DNA from: Chamaesiphon sp031376885
GTDB taxonomy: Bacteria; Cyanobacteriota; Cyanobacteriia; Cyanobacteriales; Chamaesiphonaceae
Assembly (NCBI GenBank): GCA_031376885.1
Contig: JANMEL010000286.1
Location: forward strand, 1-64,000
Direction: 5' to 3'
DNA: 64,000 nucleotides
Shown: positions 34,290 to 43,318 of the stretch, one piece after another
Layout of the letters: every line of letters begins with the position of its first letter
How positions within the stretch are numbered: position 1 is the first letter of the stretch
Notes under the pieces: model-generated
Databases searched by the model: none
Seen by the model: only the letters and a program-made list of their open reading frames with translations
Told to the model about the DNA's origin: nothing
Made by a program: the position numbers and the translations under genes

Positions 34290-34932
34290 AAAAACATACG
34301 TAGATTATTGGTAGGGTTGGGCAGGTTCGTACGATAGTTAATTGCACGTTTGAATCATTAGCATAAACCTGCCCCTACAGTCCCTTAAATTGGATAAATT
34401 CAGCTAACCTCACCAGTAATATTCCGATCGCCCGAATCCGTAGGGGTGGGTTTATGCTAGTAAAGATCGCTAAATTCTAGAAATCTTAAACAAAACCCAC
34501 CCAACCCCACCAACAACGCCCAGATTGGATCGATCGCCATGTTGATAAAAACATACGTAGATTATTGGTAGGGTTGGGCAGGTTCGTACGATGGTTAATT
34601 GTATGTTTTAATCATTAGCATAAACCTGCCCCTACAGTCCCTTGAATTGGATAAATTTAGCTAATCTCACCAGTAATATTCCGATCGCCCGAATCCGTAG
34701 GGGTGGGTTTATGCTAGTAAAGATCGCTAAATTCTAGAAATCTTAAACGAAACCCACCCAACCCCACCAGCAACGCCCAGATTGGATCGATCGCCATGTT
34801 GATAAAAACATGCGTGGATTAGTGGTGGGGTTGGGCAGGTTCGTTCGATAGTTAATTGCACGTTTTAGTCATTAGCATAAACCTGCCCCTACAGTCCCTT
34901 AAATTGCATAAATTAAGTAATATTCCGATCGC
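34290..34932. repeat. 257-bp tandem array (2.5 units)
   Basis: Units start AAAAACATACG at 34290 and 34547 and AAAAACATGCG at 34804, exactly 257 bases apart; the third is truncated with a small deletion and ends near 34932. Each full unit holds two inverted copies of a hairpin arm: GGTTGGGCAGGTT...AACCTGCCCCTAC and GTAGGGGTGGGTTTATG...AAACCCACCCAACCCC. Differences between units are few substitutions, so duplication is recent. No coding potential. Confidence 0.9.
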
Positions 34933-35038
34933 ACAGAAGTCTAAAGACGCGAGGCTTCCCGACATCCCGCTCTCTCCTGGTGATAGAATTCAGCAACGAG
35001 CAATTCGGTTGCCCTCTTCATTTTTATTACAACAAACC

Positions 35039-36424
35039 ATGTTTTTGAACGACACCCTGACTTTATGGAGTGCTGCCAGCGCACCGCCACTATTGGCGAC
35101 AGTAGCAGCCGAATATTCGCCGATTATTCTGTCTGGAGTCTTACTAACTCTAGTGACGATCTTTATCGCTAGTAAACTTGGCGCGGAAGTAGCCAAGCGA
35201 TTAGACTTTCCCCCAGTGTTGGGGGAATTGGTAGCAGGTGTAATTGTGGGAGTTTCGGCTCTACATCTAGTAATTTTTCCTGAAGGTGGATTAGTGGCGG
35301 CAGATTCCCTCGTGATGACGGCACTCCAAGCTCTCAATCACCTTTCGCCAGAGGGACTTGAGACTGTTTTTGAGTCCCAGAGTGAAGTTCTCTCGGTGCT
35401 GGCGGAACTCGGCGTGATTATTCTCCTATTTGAAATCGGGCTGGAGTCTGACTTGCGCCAACTTAAAGCGGTCGGAATTCAAGCGGTTGTGGTTGCCTGT
35501 GTGGGGGTAGCTGTGCCTTTCGCTGCGGGTACTGCTGGATTGATGCTGTTGTTTCATGTGGCGGCAATCCCAGCGATTTTTGCTGGGGCAGCATTGACGG
35601 CAACGAGTATCGGGATTACGTCAAAGGTACTGTCGGAGTTGGGGCAATTAAAGTCTAAGGAAGGTCAAATTATTGTCGGTGCGGCAGTAATTGATGATGT
35701 GCTGGGAATTATTGTGCTGGCTGTAGTTGCCAGTCTTGCCAAAACTGGTGAGATTGATGTGACTAATGTGATTTATTTAATCGTCAGTGCCACTGTATTT
35801 CTGATCGGTTCGATTTTGTTGGGCGGTTTTTTCAATCAAGCATTTACAGGGATCGTCAAGAAACTCGAAACTCGCGGCAACATTATTATTCCGGCATTTA
35901 TATTTGCCTTTCTCATGGCATTTTTGGGCAACGCAATTCATCTAGAGGCAATTTTGGGCGCGTTTGCTGCTGGATTGGTATTGGATGAAAGCGATGCGCG
36001 AGATGAGTTGGATAAACTAATTAAACCGATCGCGGATCTGTTCGTACCGATCTTTTTTGTGACTGTGGGTGCGCGGGCAGATCTGGGGGTTTTGAACCCG
36101 ACTGTACCGGAAAATCGAGCCGGATTGTTAATCGCTGTCTTTTTAGTCGTGGTGGCAGTAATCGGTAAATTGGTGACGGGTTGGGCGGTATTCGGTATCC
36201 CTGGTGTCAACCGTTGGGCGATCGGGGTAGGGATGATTCCCCGTGGTGAGGTTGGCTTGGTGTTTGCTGGAATCGGTGCGGCGAGTGGTATTTTAGATAA
36301 ACCGTTGCAGGTGTCGATTATTATCATGGTGATTTTGACGACTTTTGTGGCTCCACCATTTCTCCGCGTCGCTTTTGGTGAAGCTGTCAAAACCGATGCT
36401 CCAGTTGAACCGACTAGCGAGTAA
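35039..36424 (+). CDS. nhaS3: Na+(K+)/H+ antiporter, CPA2 family (NhaS3-like)
   Basis: A 461-aa integral membrane protein with about 12 membrane helices. Key features are ALTATSIGITSKVLSELGQL and VGAAVIDDVLGIIVLAVV (the two conserved Asp of the ion site), and GLVFAGIGAASGIL at the C-terminus. Length and sequence resemble cyanobacterial thylakoid-type NhaS3. It exchanges Na+ or K+ for H+. The ATG at 35039 is preferred to an upstream in-frame start within the tandem array. The potassium-uptake genes follow 212 bases later. Confidence 0.85.
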   Translation: MFLNDTLTLWSAASAPPLLATVAAEYSPIILSGVLLTLVTIFIASKLGAEVAKRLDFPPVLGELVAGVIVGVSALHLVIFPEGGLVAADSLVMTALQALNHLSPEGLETVFESQSEVLSVLAELGVIILLFEIGLESDLRQLKAVGIQAVVVACVGVAVPFAAGTAGLMLLFHVAAIPAIFAGAALTATSIGITSKVLSELGQLKSKEGQIIVGAAVIDDVLGIIVLAVVASLAKTGEIDVTNVIYLIVSATVFLIGSILLGGFFNQAFTGIVKKLETRGNIIIPAFIFAFLMAFLGNAIHLEAILGAFAAGLVLDESDARDELDKLIKPIADLFVPIFFVTVGARADLGVLNPTVPENRAGLLIAVFLVVVAVIGKLVTGWAVFGIPGVNRWAIGVGMIPRGEVGLVFAGIGAASGILDKPLQVSIIIMVILTTFVAPPFLRVAFGEAVKTDAPVEPTSE

Positions 36425-36636
36425 TAACCCGATCTTCAGTCCGATCGATTTGTCAAGCTAAATAATGGATTGTCGATCGGCAGTTTTGAACTTAGATCGA
36501 GTGAATTTAAGATCGTACCAAGAACGCTTAAACATAGACCTTTCAGGATAAAATTATACCAGCGTCCCCAACTCATGAGAGTCGGAGTGTCTCCCTTGCT
36601 TCTCAATCCGCGAAGTACCCAAAATCCACAATCGAA

Positions 36637-37971
36637 ATGACAGTTTCTCGTACTATTTGCCTGGGTTTTCTGGCCGTTATCTTGACTGGCACGATGCTGC
36701 TAATGCTGCCATTCTCAACGACGAGCGGACAGTGGAATGATCCGATCGTGTCATTGTTTACATCGACCTCTGCCGTTTGCGTTACGGGGCATGTCGTAGT
36801 CGATACCGCCACTCATTTTTCCCGATTTGGACAGTTTGTAATTATGCTGCTAATCCAGATCGGCGGGTTGGGCTATATGACAGTGACAACTTTTCTATTG
36901 CTGCTGCTAGGCAGGAGATTCGGGCTAAAGGACAAAGTTGCCATTCAGCAATCACTCGATCGCCGCGCGCTGCAAGGTAGTACTCAAATTCTCAAATCGA
37001 TTGTTGCCACAACGCTGCTGTTTGAACTAACGGGAGCTTTTTTACTGCTGCTGGTGTTTGTCCCCGATCTCGGTTGGGCAAAGGGGCTATGGTTTGCCCT
37101 CTTCCATAGTGTCAGTGCTTGGAACAATGCTGGCTTTGGCTTGTTTTCTGATAATTTGGTGGGATATCGAGGTTCTCTGTTAGTCAACGCGGTAATTACC
37201 GGATTGATTATCTTTGGGGGGATTGGCTATGAGGTGATCTTAGAGCTATATGTGATGATTCAAGAGCGGCTACGGCGGCAGAAGATGAAGACAGTACGCA
37301 CCTTGAATTTTCGGGTAGCGGTGAGTACAACACTGTTTTTGCTATTTGGCGGTACTTTGGCGATTTGGGCGATCGAAACTAGAAATCCCCAAACGTTAGG
37401 ATCGCTGAACATCTCCGAGCAGCTACTCGCCGCATGGTTTCAATCTGTCACTGCTCGTACTGCTGGCTTTAATACGATCGATGAATCCAAGCTGACGATC
37501 GCAGGCATGTTTGTGACGGTTGCCCTGATGTTCATTGGCGGTAGTCCAGGCGGCACGGCTGGCGGGATCAAAACCAGCACCGCACGAGTGGTAGCAAGCT
37601 GCACTTATGCGATTTTGCAAGGAAAAGAGTCCGTGATTCTCTATCGCCGTCAGGTGCCAAATTCACTGCTGCTCAAGGCGATCGCGGTGATCTTTGGCTC
37701 GATGATGACAGTCATCTGTGGGACGATCGCCATTTCACTCGCCGATCCACAGCTAAACTTTATCAACATCCTATTTGAAGTAGTTTCTGCCTTTGCCACC
37801 GTCGGACTTTCGACTGGGATTACCGCAGGGCTGACACCTTTTAGTAAGCTAGTGTTGATCGCGACCATGTATATTGGACGAGTCGGAATTTTGTTACTAA
37901 TTTCCTCAATATTGGGCGATCCTCAACCCAGTACCGTCAGTTATCCAGAAGAATCTTTACTAGTTGGGTAA
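36637..37971 (+). CDS. ktrB: potassium uptake channel subunit (TrkH/KtrB family)
   Basis: A 444-aa membrane protein with four K+-filter loops, each containing the conserved Gly: AVCVTGHVVVDT, WNNAGFGLFS, ARTAGFNTID and ATVGLSTGITAG. KtrB-size, shorter than TrkH. It forms the K+/Na+ conducting subunit in the inner membrane, gated by the adjacent KtrA. Its stop lies 156 bases before the ktrA ATG; that spacer is filled by two nested repeats. Confidence 0.93.
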   Translation: MTVSRTICLGFLAVILTGTMLLMLPFSTTSGQWNDPIVSLFTSTSAVCVTGHVVVDTATHFSRFGQFVIMLLIQIGGLGYMTVTTFLLLLLGRRFGLKDKVAIQQSLDRRALQGSTQILKSIVATTLLFELTGAFLLLLVFVPDLGWAKGLWFALFHSVSAWNNAGFGLFSDNLVGYRGSLLVNAVITGLIIFGGIGYEVILELYVMIQERLRRQKMKTVRTLNFRVAVSTTLFLLFGGTLAIWAIETRNPQTLGSLNISEQLLAAWFQSVTARTAGFNTIDESKLTIAGMFVTVALMFIGGSPGGTAGGIKTSTARVVASCTYAILQGKESVILYRRQVPNSLLLKAIAVIFGSMMTVICGTIAISLADPQLNFINILFEVVSAFATVGLSTGITAGLTPFSKLVLIATMYIGRVGILLLISSILGDPQPSTVSYPEESLLVG

Positions 37972-37984
37972 GGGCATAAACCTA

Positions 37985-38122
37985 TCCACGAAAGTAACAA
38001 TACCCTCTTTTTTCGTATTATTTTCGTCTAAAGTTCCCCCTGTCTTGAAAAGGTGCTTCACTTGGGGAGACCCCAAGACCGCACTTTTCGCTACCCCCTA
38101 CCCCCTATCCCCTATCCCCTCA
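37985..38122. repeat. nested repeats between ktrB and ktrA
   Basis: The outer sequence (ACGAAAGTAAC...TTTTCGTCTAAAGTTCCCCCT and later CCCCCTATCCCCTATCCCC) matches the left part of the 46728-46850 element. It is interrupted at 38047-38089 by a 43-base palindrome (GAAAAGGTGC...GCACTTTTC) whose other copy is inside obg. So one repeat inserted into another. Confidence 0.7.
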
Positions 38123-38127
38123 AAACC

Positions 38128-38838
38128 ATGTCTAATTCAACAGAACGTCCTGCTTTCAGCTTTTTTCGTAACTTGCGACCACACAAAGCTCGCCAATTTG
38201 CCGTAATTGGTTTAGGTAGATTTGGGCGGGCAGTATGCGAAACGCTCCACCAGTCCGGTTATGAGGTATTGGGTACAGATGTTAATGAAGGACGAGTCGC
38301 TGATATTTTAAGTGCTGGAAGTGCTGCCCACGCAGTAGTCTTAGATTCTACTAATCCCTTAGCACTCAAGGAGGCGGGAATCTTTGAGTTTGATACCGTG
38401 ATTGTAGCGATCGGTAACTACTTACAAGAAAGTATTATTACTACCCTAAATCTCAAAGAAGCTGGTGTCTCGTATGTAATCGCCAAAGCTTCTTCAGATG
38501 TTCATGCTAAATTGCTCCAAAAAGTTGGAGCCGATCGGCTAGTATTACCAGAATATGAAGGAGGTTGCAATTTAGCGCAGACACTGATTAAGCCAGGAAT
38601 TTTAGATCGCCTCGATTTAGATCCCCAACATAGTATTGTCGAACTCAAAGTGCCAGAGTCTTTTTATGGCAAAACCATTCTGGAACTCAGACTGCGGAGC
38701 GATTATGGACTCAATGTTTTAGCGATCGGCCAGTCTCAAAATTTTGATATTAATCCTAAACCCGATCGGCGGCTTTGTCAAACAGATGTATTAGTGGTAA
38801 TTGGCACTAAATCCGATCTCGACAGGTTGCCATTGTAA
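38128..38838 (+). CDS. ktrA: potassium uptake regulatory subunit (KtrA/TrkA)
   Basis: A 236-aa cytosolic RCK-type protein: Rossmann nucleotide motif FAVIGLGRFGRAVCETL with D of GTDVNEG, and a C-terminal RCK_C domain (VELKVPESFYGKTILELRLR). It binds ATP/NAD(H) and opens KtrB. The start is the ATG at 38128; the longer ORF from 38053 is repeat-derived. It is the second gene of the K+ operon. Confidence 0.93.
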   Translation: MSNSTERPAFSFFRNLRPHKARQFAVIGLGRFGRAVCETLHQSGYEVLGTDVNEGRVADILSAGSAAHAVVLDSTNPLALKEAGIFEFDTVIVAIGNYLQESIITTLNLKEAGVSYVIAKASSDVHAKLLQKVGADRLVLPEYEGGCNLAQTLIKPGILDRLDLDPQHSIVELKVPESFYGKTILELRLRSDYGLNVLAIGQSQNFDINPKPDRRLCQTDVLVVIGTKSDLDRLPL

Positions 38839-38997
38839 GACCGCAGTTGATTATTGTTCGGATCGGTAGTATCGATACGATCGCGACAAGATAAGGTACT
38901 TTAAGAGTGGCAAGCTAATTCGGTAGACAAGATCGACGATCGCTGTCTACAGTCTAGTGTGGTGCCCTTTTGAAGTTTCTTTCAGCAATTGGATTTT

Positions 38998-40362
38998 ATG
39001 GTAGCAGTAGCAATTCTGGCAGCGGGCAAGGGCACAAGGATGAGATCGGACTTACCCAAGGTTTTACACTTATTGGGGGGGATCTCTTTGGTAGAGCGAG
39101 TACTGATTGGTTGTGCGGATCTCCAGCCAGAGCGACAATTAGCGATTGTAGGCTATCAGGGCGATCGCGTCAAACAAGCTCTCACTCATTATCCCCATCT
39201 GGAGTTTGTGGAGCAAACGCAACAATTAGGTACTGGACATGCAGTTCAACAATTATTACCCCATTTAGAAGATTTTACTGGAGATTTAATCGTTCTGAAT
39301 GGAGATGCACCACTACTGCGTCCAGAAAGCCTCAAAGCCCTCTTAGCGGCTCACCAGCAGCATCAAAATGAGGCGACTATCCTAACAGCTCAAATCGACG
39401 ATCCCAAGGGCTACGGGCGGGTATTTTGCGAGAGTAATGGTTTGTTGAAGGAAATCATCGAGGATCGGGATTGCACTGAGGAGCAACGTCAAAATCAACG
39501 GGTGAATGCGGGCATATATTGCTTCAATTGGCAGAAGCTCAAGGCGGTTTTACCCAATCTCCAAAGCAATAATAGTCAGAAGGAGTATTATATTACTGAT
39601 GCGGTCAATTTTCTATCACCTGTGATGGTGTATGATGTACCTGACGATCGCGAGATTTTGGGTATTAACGATCGCCGTCAATTAGCTACTGCTTATCAGA
39701 TTCTCCAAACGCGGATTAAGGATAAGTGGCTGATGGCGGGGGTGACAATTATCGATCCTCAGAGTGTGACGATCGATGATACTGTCGAAATCGGTGTCGA
39801 TGCAATTATCGAACCCCAAACCCATCTGCGCGGTAAAACAGTTATCGGCGAGGGTAGTCGGATTGGGCCGAATAGTACGATCGAAAATAGCACGATCGGC
39901 GATAATGTGACGGCGATGTATTCGGTAATTATTGATAGTTCGATCGGCAACAATGCTAAAGTTGGGCCATTCGCTCATCTCCGACAACAGGTACAAGTCG
40001 GCGAATCCTGTCGGGTAGGCAATTTTGTCGAGCTGAAGAAAACTACTCTCGGTGCTAATACCAATGTGGCGCATCTATCATATATCGGCGATGCCACTGT
40101 CGGCGAGCAGGTGAATATCGGTGCGGGGACAATTACGGTCAATTATGATGGTAAAAATAAACATCAGACGACGATCGGCGATTATGCTCGCATCGGTTCT
40201 AATAATACCTTAGTTGCGCCGCTGACAATTGGCGAACAGGTGACGACAGCCGCAGGTTCGACCATCGTAACAGATGTACCTGCTGATTGTTTGGCGATCG
40301 CTCGCTCTCATCAAACCATTAAACCTGGTTGGCGACCAAAATGGAATCGAGTTGAATCCTAG
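38998..40362 (+). CDS. glmU: bifunctional GlmU (GlcNAc-1-P uridyltransferase/GlcN-1-P acetyltransferase)
   Basis: Makes UDP-GlcNAc for peptidoglycan and lipopolysaccharide. Uridyltransferase motif LAAGKGTRMRSDLPKVLH at the N-terminus, GDAPLL, and the left-handed beta-helix from about residue 255 (IGEGSRIGPNSTIENSTIGDN, GNFVELKKTTLGANT, HLSYIGDATVGEQVNIGAGTI) with acetyl-CoA site. Length 454 aa is normal. I selected the ATG at 38998 over a TTG at 38989. A terminator-like hairpin follows. Confidence 0.97.
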   Translation: MVAVAILAAGKGTRMRSDLPKVLHLLGGISLVERVLIGCADLQPERQLAIVGYQGDRVKQALTHYPHLEFVEQTQQLGTGHAVQQLLPHLEDFTGDLIVLNGDAPLLRPESLKALLAAHQQHQNEATILTAQIDDPKGYGRVFCESNGLLKEIIEDRDCTEEQRQNQRVNAGIYCFNWQKLKAVLPNLQSNNSQKEYYITDAVNFLSPVMVYDVPDDREILGINDRRQLATAYQILQTRIKDKWLMAGVTIIDPQSVTIDDTVEIGVDAIIEPQTHLRGKTVIGEGSRIGPNSTIENSTIGDNVTAMYSVIIDSSIGNNAKVGPFAHLRQQVQVGESCRVGNFVELKKTTLGANTNVAHLSYIGDATVGEQVNIGAGTITVNYDGKNKHQTTIGDYARIGSNNTLVAPLTIGEQVTTAAGSTIVTDVPADCLAIARSHQTIKPGWRPKWNRVES

Positions 40363-40378
40363 ACATCGATCTAACTTT

Positions 40379-40404
40379 GGATTTTGGATTGGCATCCAAA
40401 ATCC
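40379..40404 (+). terminator. hairpin downstream of glmU
   Basis: A perfect 11-bp stem, GGATTTTGGAT paired with ATCCAAAATCC around TGGC, 16 bases after the glmU stop. It lacks a clear T-run, so it may be an mRNA 3'-end stabiliser rather than a full intrinsic terminator. Confidence 0.55.
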
Positions 40405-40420
40405 AGAATTGATTTGTCTA

Positions 40421-40708
40421 CTATTCTACTTCAAAAATGCCGTGCGATCGATAGATAGCCAGCAAACACCAGAACCAAATTGTCAAGAATACAAGTCTCA
40501 AAAGATCGAGTGCCAATGGTGCCGATTTGGATGTTAGTAATATAGCAGCACTAATATTTTGCTCTACCATCGGCTGTGGTGAGAACAATTTCTTCGATGG
40601 TAGAGTGCTCAGATTGGATCCGCCAAAACGATTACCTGTTGGCAATCGTTGGTTGAGAGGATGGTTGAATAATAGTGAAGACAACTTAGAATGGTGGGGT
40701 TGCAGCAT
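40421..40708 (-). CDS. possible small membrane protein, 95 aa
   Basis: A minus-strand ORF with a basic N-terminal half and one membrane segment near the C-terminus (LALDLLRLVFLTIWFWCLLAIY). It begins at an ATG and fills the otherwise empty stretch after glmU. There is no homologue I can name, and a plus-strand ORF overlaps it. Coding is uncertain. Confidence 0.3.
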   Translation of the reverse strand: MLQPHHSKLSSLLFNHPLNQRLPTGNRFGGSNLSTLPSKKLFSPQPMVEQNISAAILLTSKSAPLALDLLRLVFLTIWFWCLLAIYRSHGIFEVE

Positions 40709-40739
40709 AGGTGATGAACAAATAGCAGCTCGGCACTAA

Positions 40740-41055
40740 CTATCGAAGCCATAGCGGAACTTGGGGATAAATGCTATAAGTGTGTTCTGGGCCTAACTTT
40801 GAGACTAACTAAATTAACTTACTTGGGGTTAAGCCAAAATTGTATCTATTAAAATTTACCATGCTTTTAGTTTAATCTAAACTGGCTCAAAATCGTTGGC
40901 TAGCCTACCGGAGGTAATCGACGAATACCCTAGTATATGTACATGGATCGATCGTCTAATCTCAGTATTTACACTGACGCACTAGTATAAATAATTTAGC
41001 TTTGAAATGAGAAATAAACCTCAGATCCACCATCCAATTCTCTACCCCAAACTTA
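40740..41055. other. intergenic region upstream of MFS gene
   Basis: No gene visible. Contains a mini-repeat (40896-40916) and AT-rich sequence before the MFS transporter ATG, where its promoter presumably lies. Confidence 0.4.
40896..40916 (-). repeat. mini-repeat copy (21 nt) at CG/ATC
   Basis: TTGGCTAGCCTACCGGAGGTA between CG and ATCG. It is a variant (TACC...GGTA palindrome) shared with 53785-53806, one base shorter. Confidence 0.8.
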
Positions 41056-42237
41056 ATGAATCGTAACTTCTGGATTATCGCCCTAATTAATTTTATTAAT
41101 TCACTCAGTGTAACGATTTTAATTCCAACTATTTATCAATATGGGCGAGAATTTAATCTCAATGATTTTGAAACTAGTTTATTGTTTGCAATTTTTTCGA
41201 TCGCTCAATTTTTTGCTACTCCAATCATCGGCAAATTATCCGATCGATTTGGCAGAAGACCATTATTAATTATTAGTTTAACTGGCACAGTAATTGCTAA
41301 TTTTCTTGCGGGAACTGCATCAACTGCTGGCATTCTATTTTTCGCTAGATTTTTGGATGGAATTACTGGGGGCAATATTTCCGTTGCTCAAGCAGTTATT
41401 TCTGATGTCACAACTCCAGAAAATCGGGCTAAGGGATTTGGGATATTTGGGGCTTCATTAGGCTTGGGCTTTGTAATGGGGCCAGTTTTGAGTTTAGTCG
41501 CTCAACAAAGGTCTTTGGGGACTGCATTTTTAGTGGCTTCAGTGGTTGCAACGATCGCGTTAATTATTACGATCTTTTTCTTGCCAGAAACTTTAACAAC
41601 TAAAGCAGATCCGAGTAAGAACATATTCGATCTAGGCTTGGGCGATCTGATTAGGGGGCTAACATTTCCTAGAGTAGGTCTTTTATTTATTATCAATTTT
41701 TGTGTTGGTACAACATTTACGATTTTTACATTTGCGTTTCAGCCTTACTATCTAAATGTTTTACATCAGGATAATAAATCCCTAACTATTCTATTTTTTG
41801 CAATTGGAGTTGTTGGAGTCTTGATGCAAACCAAAGGAATCAAGTTTATGACGAGACGAATCGATCTAGTCAAGATTTTATTCTTGGGTTTATTTTTTCG
41901 GAGCTTATCTTTTATGCTGATGCCTTTGGTTCCTGACATTCACTTTTTTCTTGCGGTTGCTATTCTCTTCGCTCTTTTCAATTCTCTAGTTCAACCAATG
42001 ATTAGTACCCTAATTTCCCTCAATACCGAACCAGCAGAGCAGGGAAAGATGGCTGGGCTAAATGCTTCATACTTGAGTGCAGCTAATGGAATTGGGCCGA
42101 TTATTGCGGGGCTAATGGTAAATCAAAAAGATCCTTCAACCTACGGCTATCCTCTATATTTGGCAGGTGGGTTTACTTTCGTTGCTCTATTTTTTGCCAT
42201 CCGCAATCGACGTAAATATATTCCAGAGGGCATGTAG
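41056..42237 (+). CDS. MFS transporter
   Basis: A 393-aa, 12-helix major-facilitator protein with the loop 2-3 motif GKLSDRFGRRPLL and PVIG-like PVLSLVAQQ. It resembles TetA-type drug:H+ antiporters (TCR/Tet family), which export lipophilic compounds. Substrate unknown. AT-rich codon usage differs from neighbours such as glmU and truB, so it may be a later arrival. Confidence 0.85.
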   Translation: MNRNFWIIALINFINSLSVTILIPTIYQYGREFNLNDFETSLLFAIFSIAQFFATPIIGKLSDRFGRRPLLIISLTGTVIANFLAGTASTAGILFFARFLDGITGGNISVAQAVISDVTTPENRAKGFGIFGASLGLGFVMGPVLSLVAQQRSLGTAFLVASVVATIALIITIFFLPETLTTKADPSKNIFDLGLGDLIRGLTFPRVGLLFIINFCVGTTFTIFTFAFQPYYLNVLHQDNKSLTILFFAIGVVGVLMQTKGIKFMTRRIDLVKILFLGLFFRSLSFMLMPLVPDIHFFLAVAILFALFNSLVQPMISTLISLNTEPAEQGKMAGLNASYLSAANGIGPIIAGLMVNQKDPSTYGYPLYLAGGFTFVALFFAIRNRRKYIPEGM

Positions 42238-42240
42238 ATG

Positions 42241-42347
42241 AGGGGATAGGGAATAGGGAATAGGGAATAGGGGATGGACATACCTTAAATTTCATACCCA
42301 CATTCAGGAACGCCTGAAAATGATGTTTTTACTTTCTCAGGAAGTCT
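42241..42347 (+). repeat. heptad-rich repeat with one terminal repeat
   Basis: GGGATAGGGAATA heptads (42241-42272) and a right terminus CTTTCTCAGGAAGTCT (42332-42347). Its last bases supply the stop codon of the ABC permease on the opposite strand. Confidence 0.65.
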
Positions 42348-43278
42348 AATCTTGTGTTGATGTTTGTAATTGAAAATAGACCAAAACTGATGTAAAAGCT
42401 AACAATACCATTGCGGCGGCTGCGGCGTAACCAAGATCGAATTGAGCAAAGGCGCGATCGTAAATATAATATACTAGTAAATTGGTGGAATTTAGCGGCC
42501 CACCGCCAGTAATGATATATACCTGCTCAAAACTTTTGAGGGTGAAAATTGCCGTAGTAATTGCCGCAAAGATTAATGTTGGTTGGATGCCTGGGAAAGT
42601 AATGTACCAAAATTGTTGCCAACCATTCGCCCCATCCAATTCGGCTGCTTCATAATGACTGCTCGGAATCGTTTGCAATCCCGCCAAAAATACCACTAGA
42701 TTAAAACCGATTTGTTTCCACACACTCAATAAAATGATAACAGGCATCGCCCACACCGGATCGCTCAACCAGGCAATTTTATCGATGCCAAAATTAGCCA
42801 ACAATCCATTCATCGCACCATCCGTTTGAAAAATCCACCGAAACCCCAATCCAGCAGCTACCAAAGAGACGATCGAAGGGATAAAATAAATCGTCCGCAA
42901 TAACCCCGTCAATGGTAAATTTTGGTTGAGCAACACCGCCAAGCCTAATGGAATAATGATACTCGGAATCACTGTACCGATCGTAAAATAAAGCGTATTC
43001 ACAATCACTTGCCAAAAGTCTGGAGTGAGGAATAATCGGATATAGTTATTCATACCCACCCAATGTACGCCCGATCGCGTAAAACTCCCCCCCGTAAAAC
43101 TGAGATACCCTAGATATATCATCGGGAAGATCAGAAATATCCCCAACAGTATTAAAGCTGGTGCTAGAAATATACTTGCAGCAACCCCTTCTCGATCGAT
43201 TAAAATGCTCACTCGATCGAATATACTGTTTATCGTACCAACACCGATGGGAACCGATCGACGCTCTTTAATGGTCAT
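42346..43278 (-). CDS. sugar ABC transporter permease (MalF type)
   Basis: A 310-aa membrane protein with six helices and the EAA loop motif EAAELDGANGWQQFWYITFPGI. Of the carbohydrate-uptake CUT1 family (MalF/UgpA/GgtC). It should pair with a second permease (MalG-like), a periplasmic binding protein and an ATPase, none of which are in this window. The stop codon is formed by a repeat terminus, so the last residues may have been altered. It may be a separate locus component served by partners elsewhere. Confidence 0.88.
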   Translation of the reverse strand: MTIKERRSVPIGVGTINSIFDRVSILIDREGVAASIFLAPALILLGIFLIFPMIYLGYLSFTGGSFTRSGVHWVGMNNYIRLFLTPDFWQVIVNTLYFTIGTVIPSIIIPLGLAVLLNQNLPLTGLLRTIYFIPSIVSLVAAGLGFRWIFQTDGAMNGLLANFGIDKIAWLSDPVWAMPVIILLSVWKQIGFNLVVFLAGLQTIPSSHYEAAELDGANGWQQFWYITFPGIQPTLIFAAITTAIFTLKSFEQVYIITGGGPLNSTNLLVYYIYDRAFAQFDLGYAAAAAMVLLAFTSVLVYFQLQTSTQD

Positions 43279-43318
43279 TCGCTAGCTTTTGGGACAGCCT
43301 TTCAATCATAACTAAATT

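Noticed and set aside
34290..34932. CRISPR-like array
   Set aside because: Units are 257 bases and contiguous with no unique spacers of 30-40 bases, and there are no cas genes; this is a tandem duplication.
40527..40739. 70-aa plus-strand ORF after glmU
   Set aside because: Overlaps the more plausible minus-strand membrane ORF, and has no recognisable pattern.
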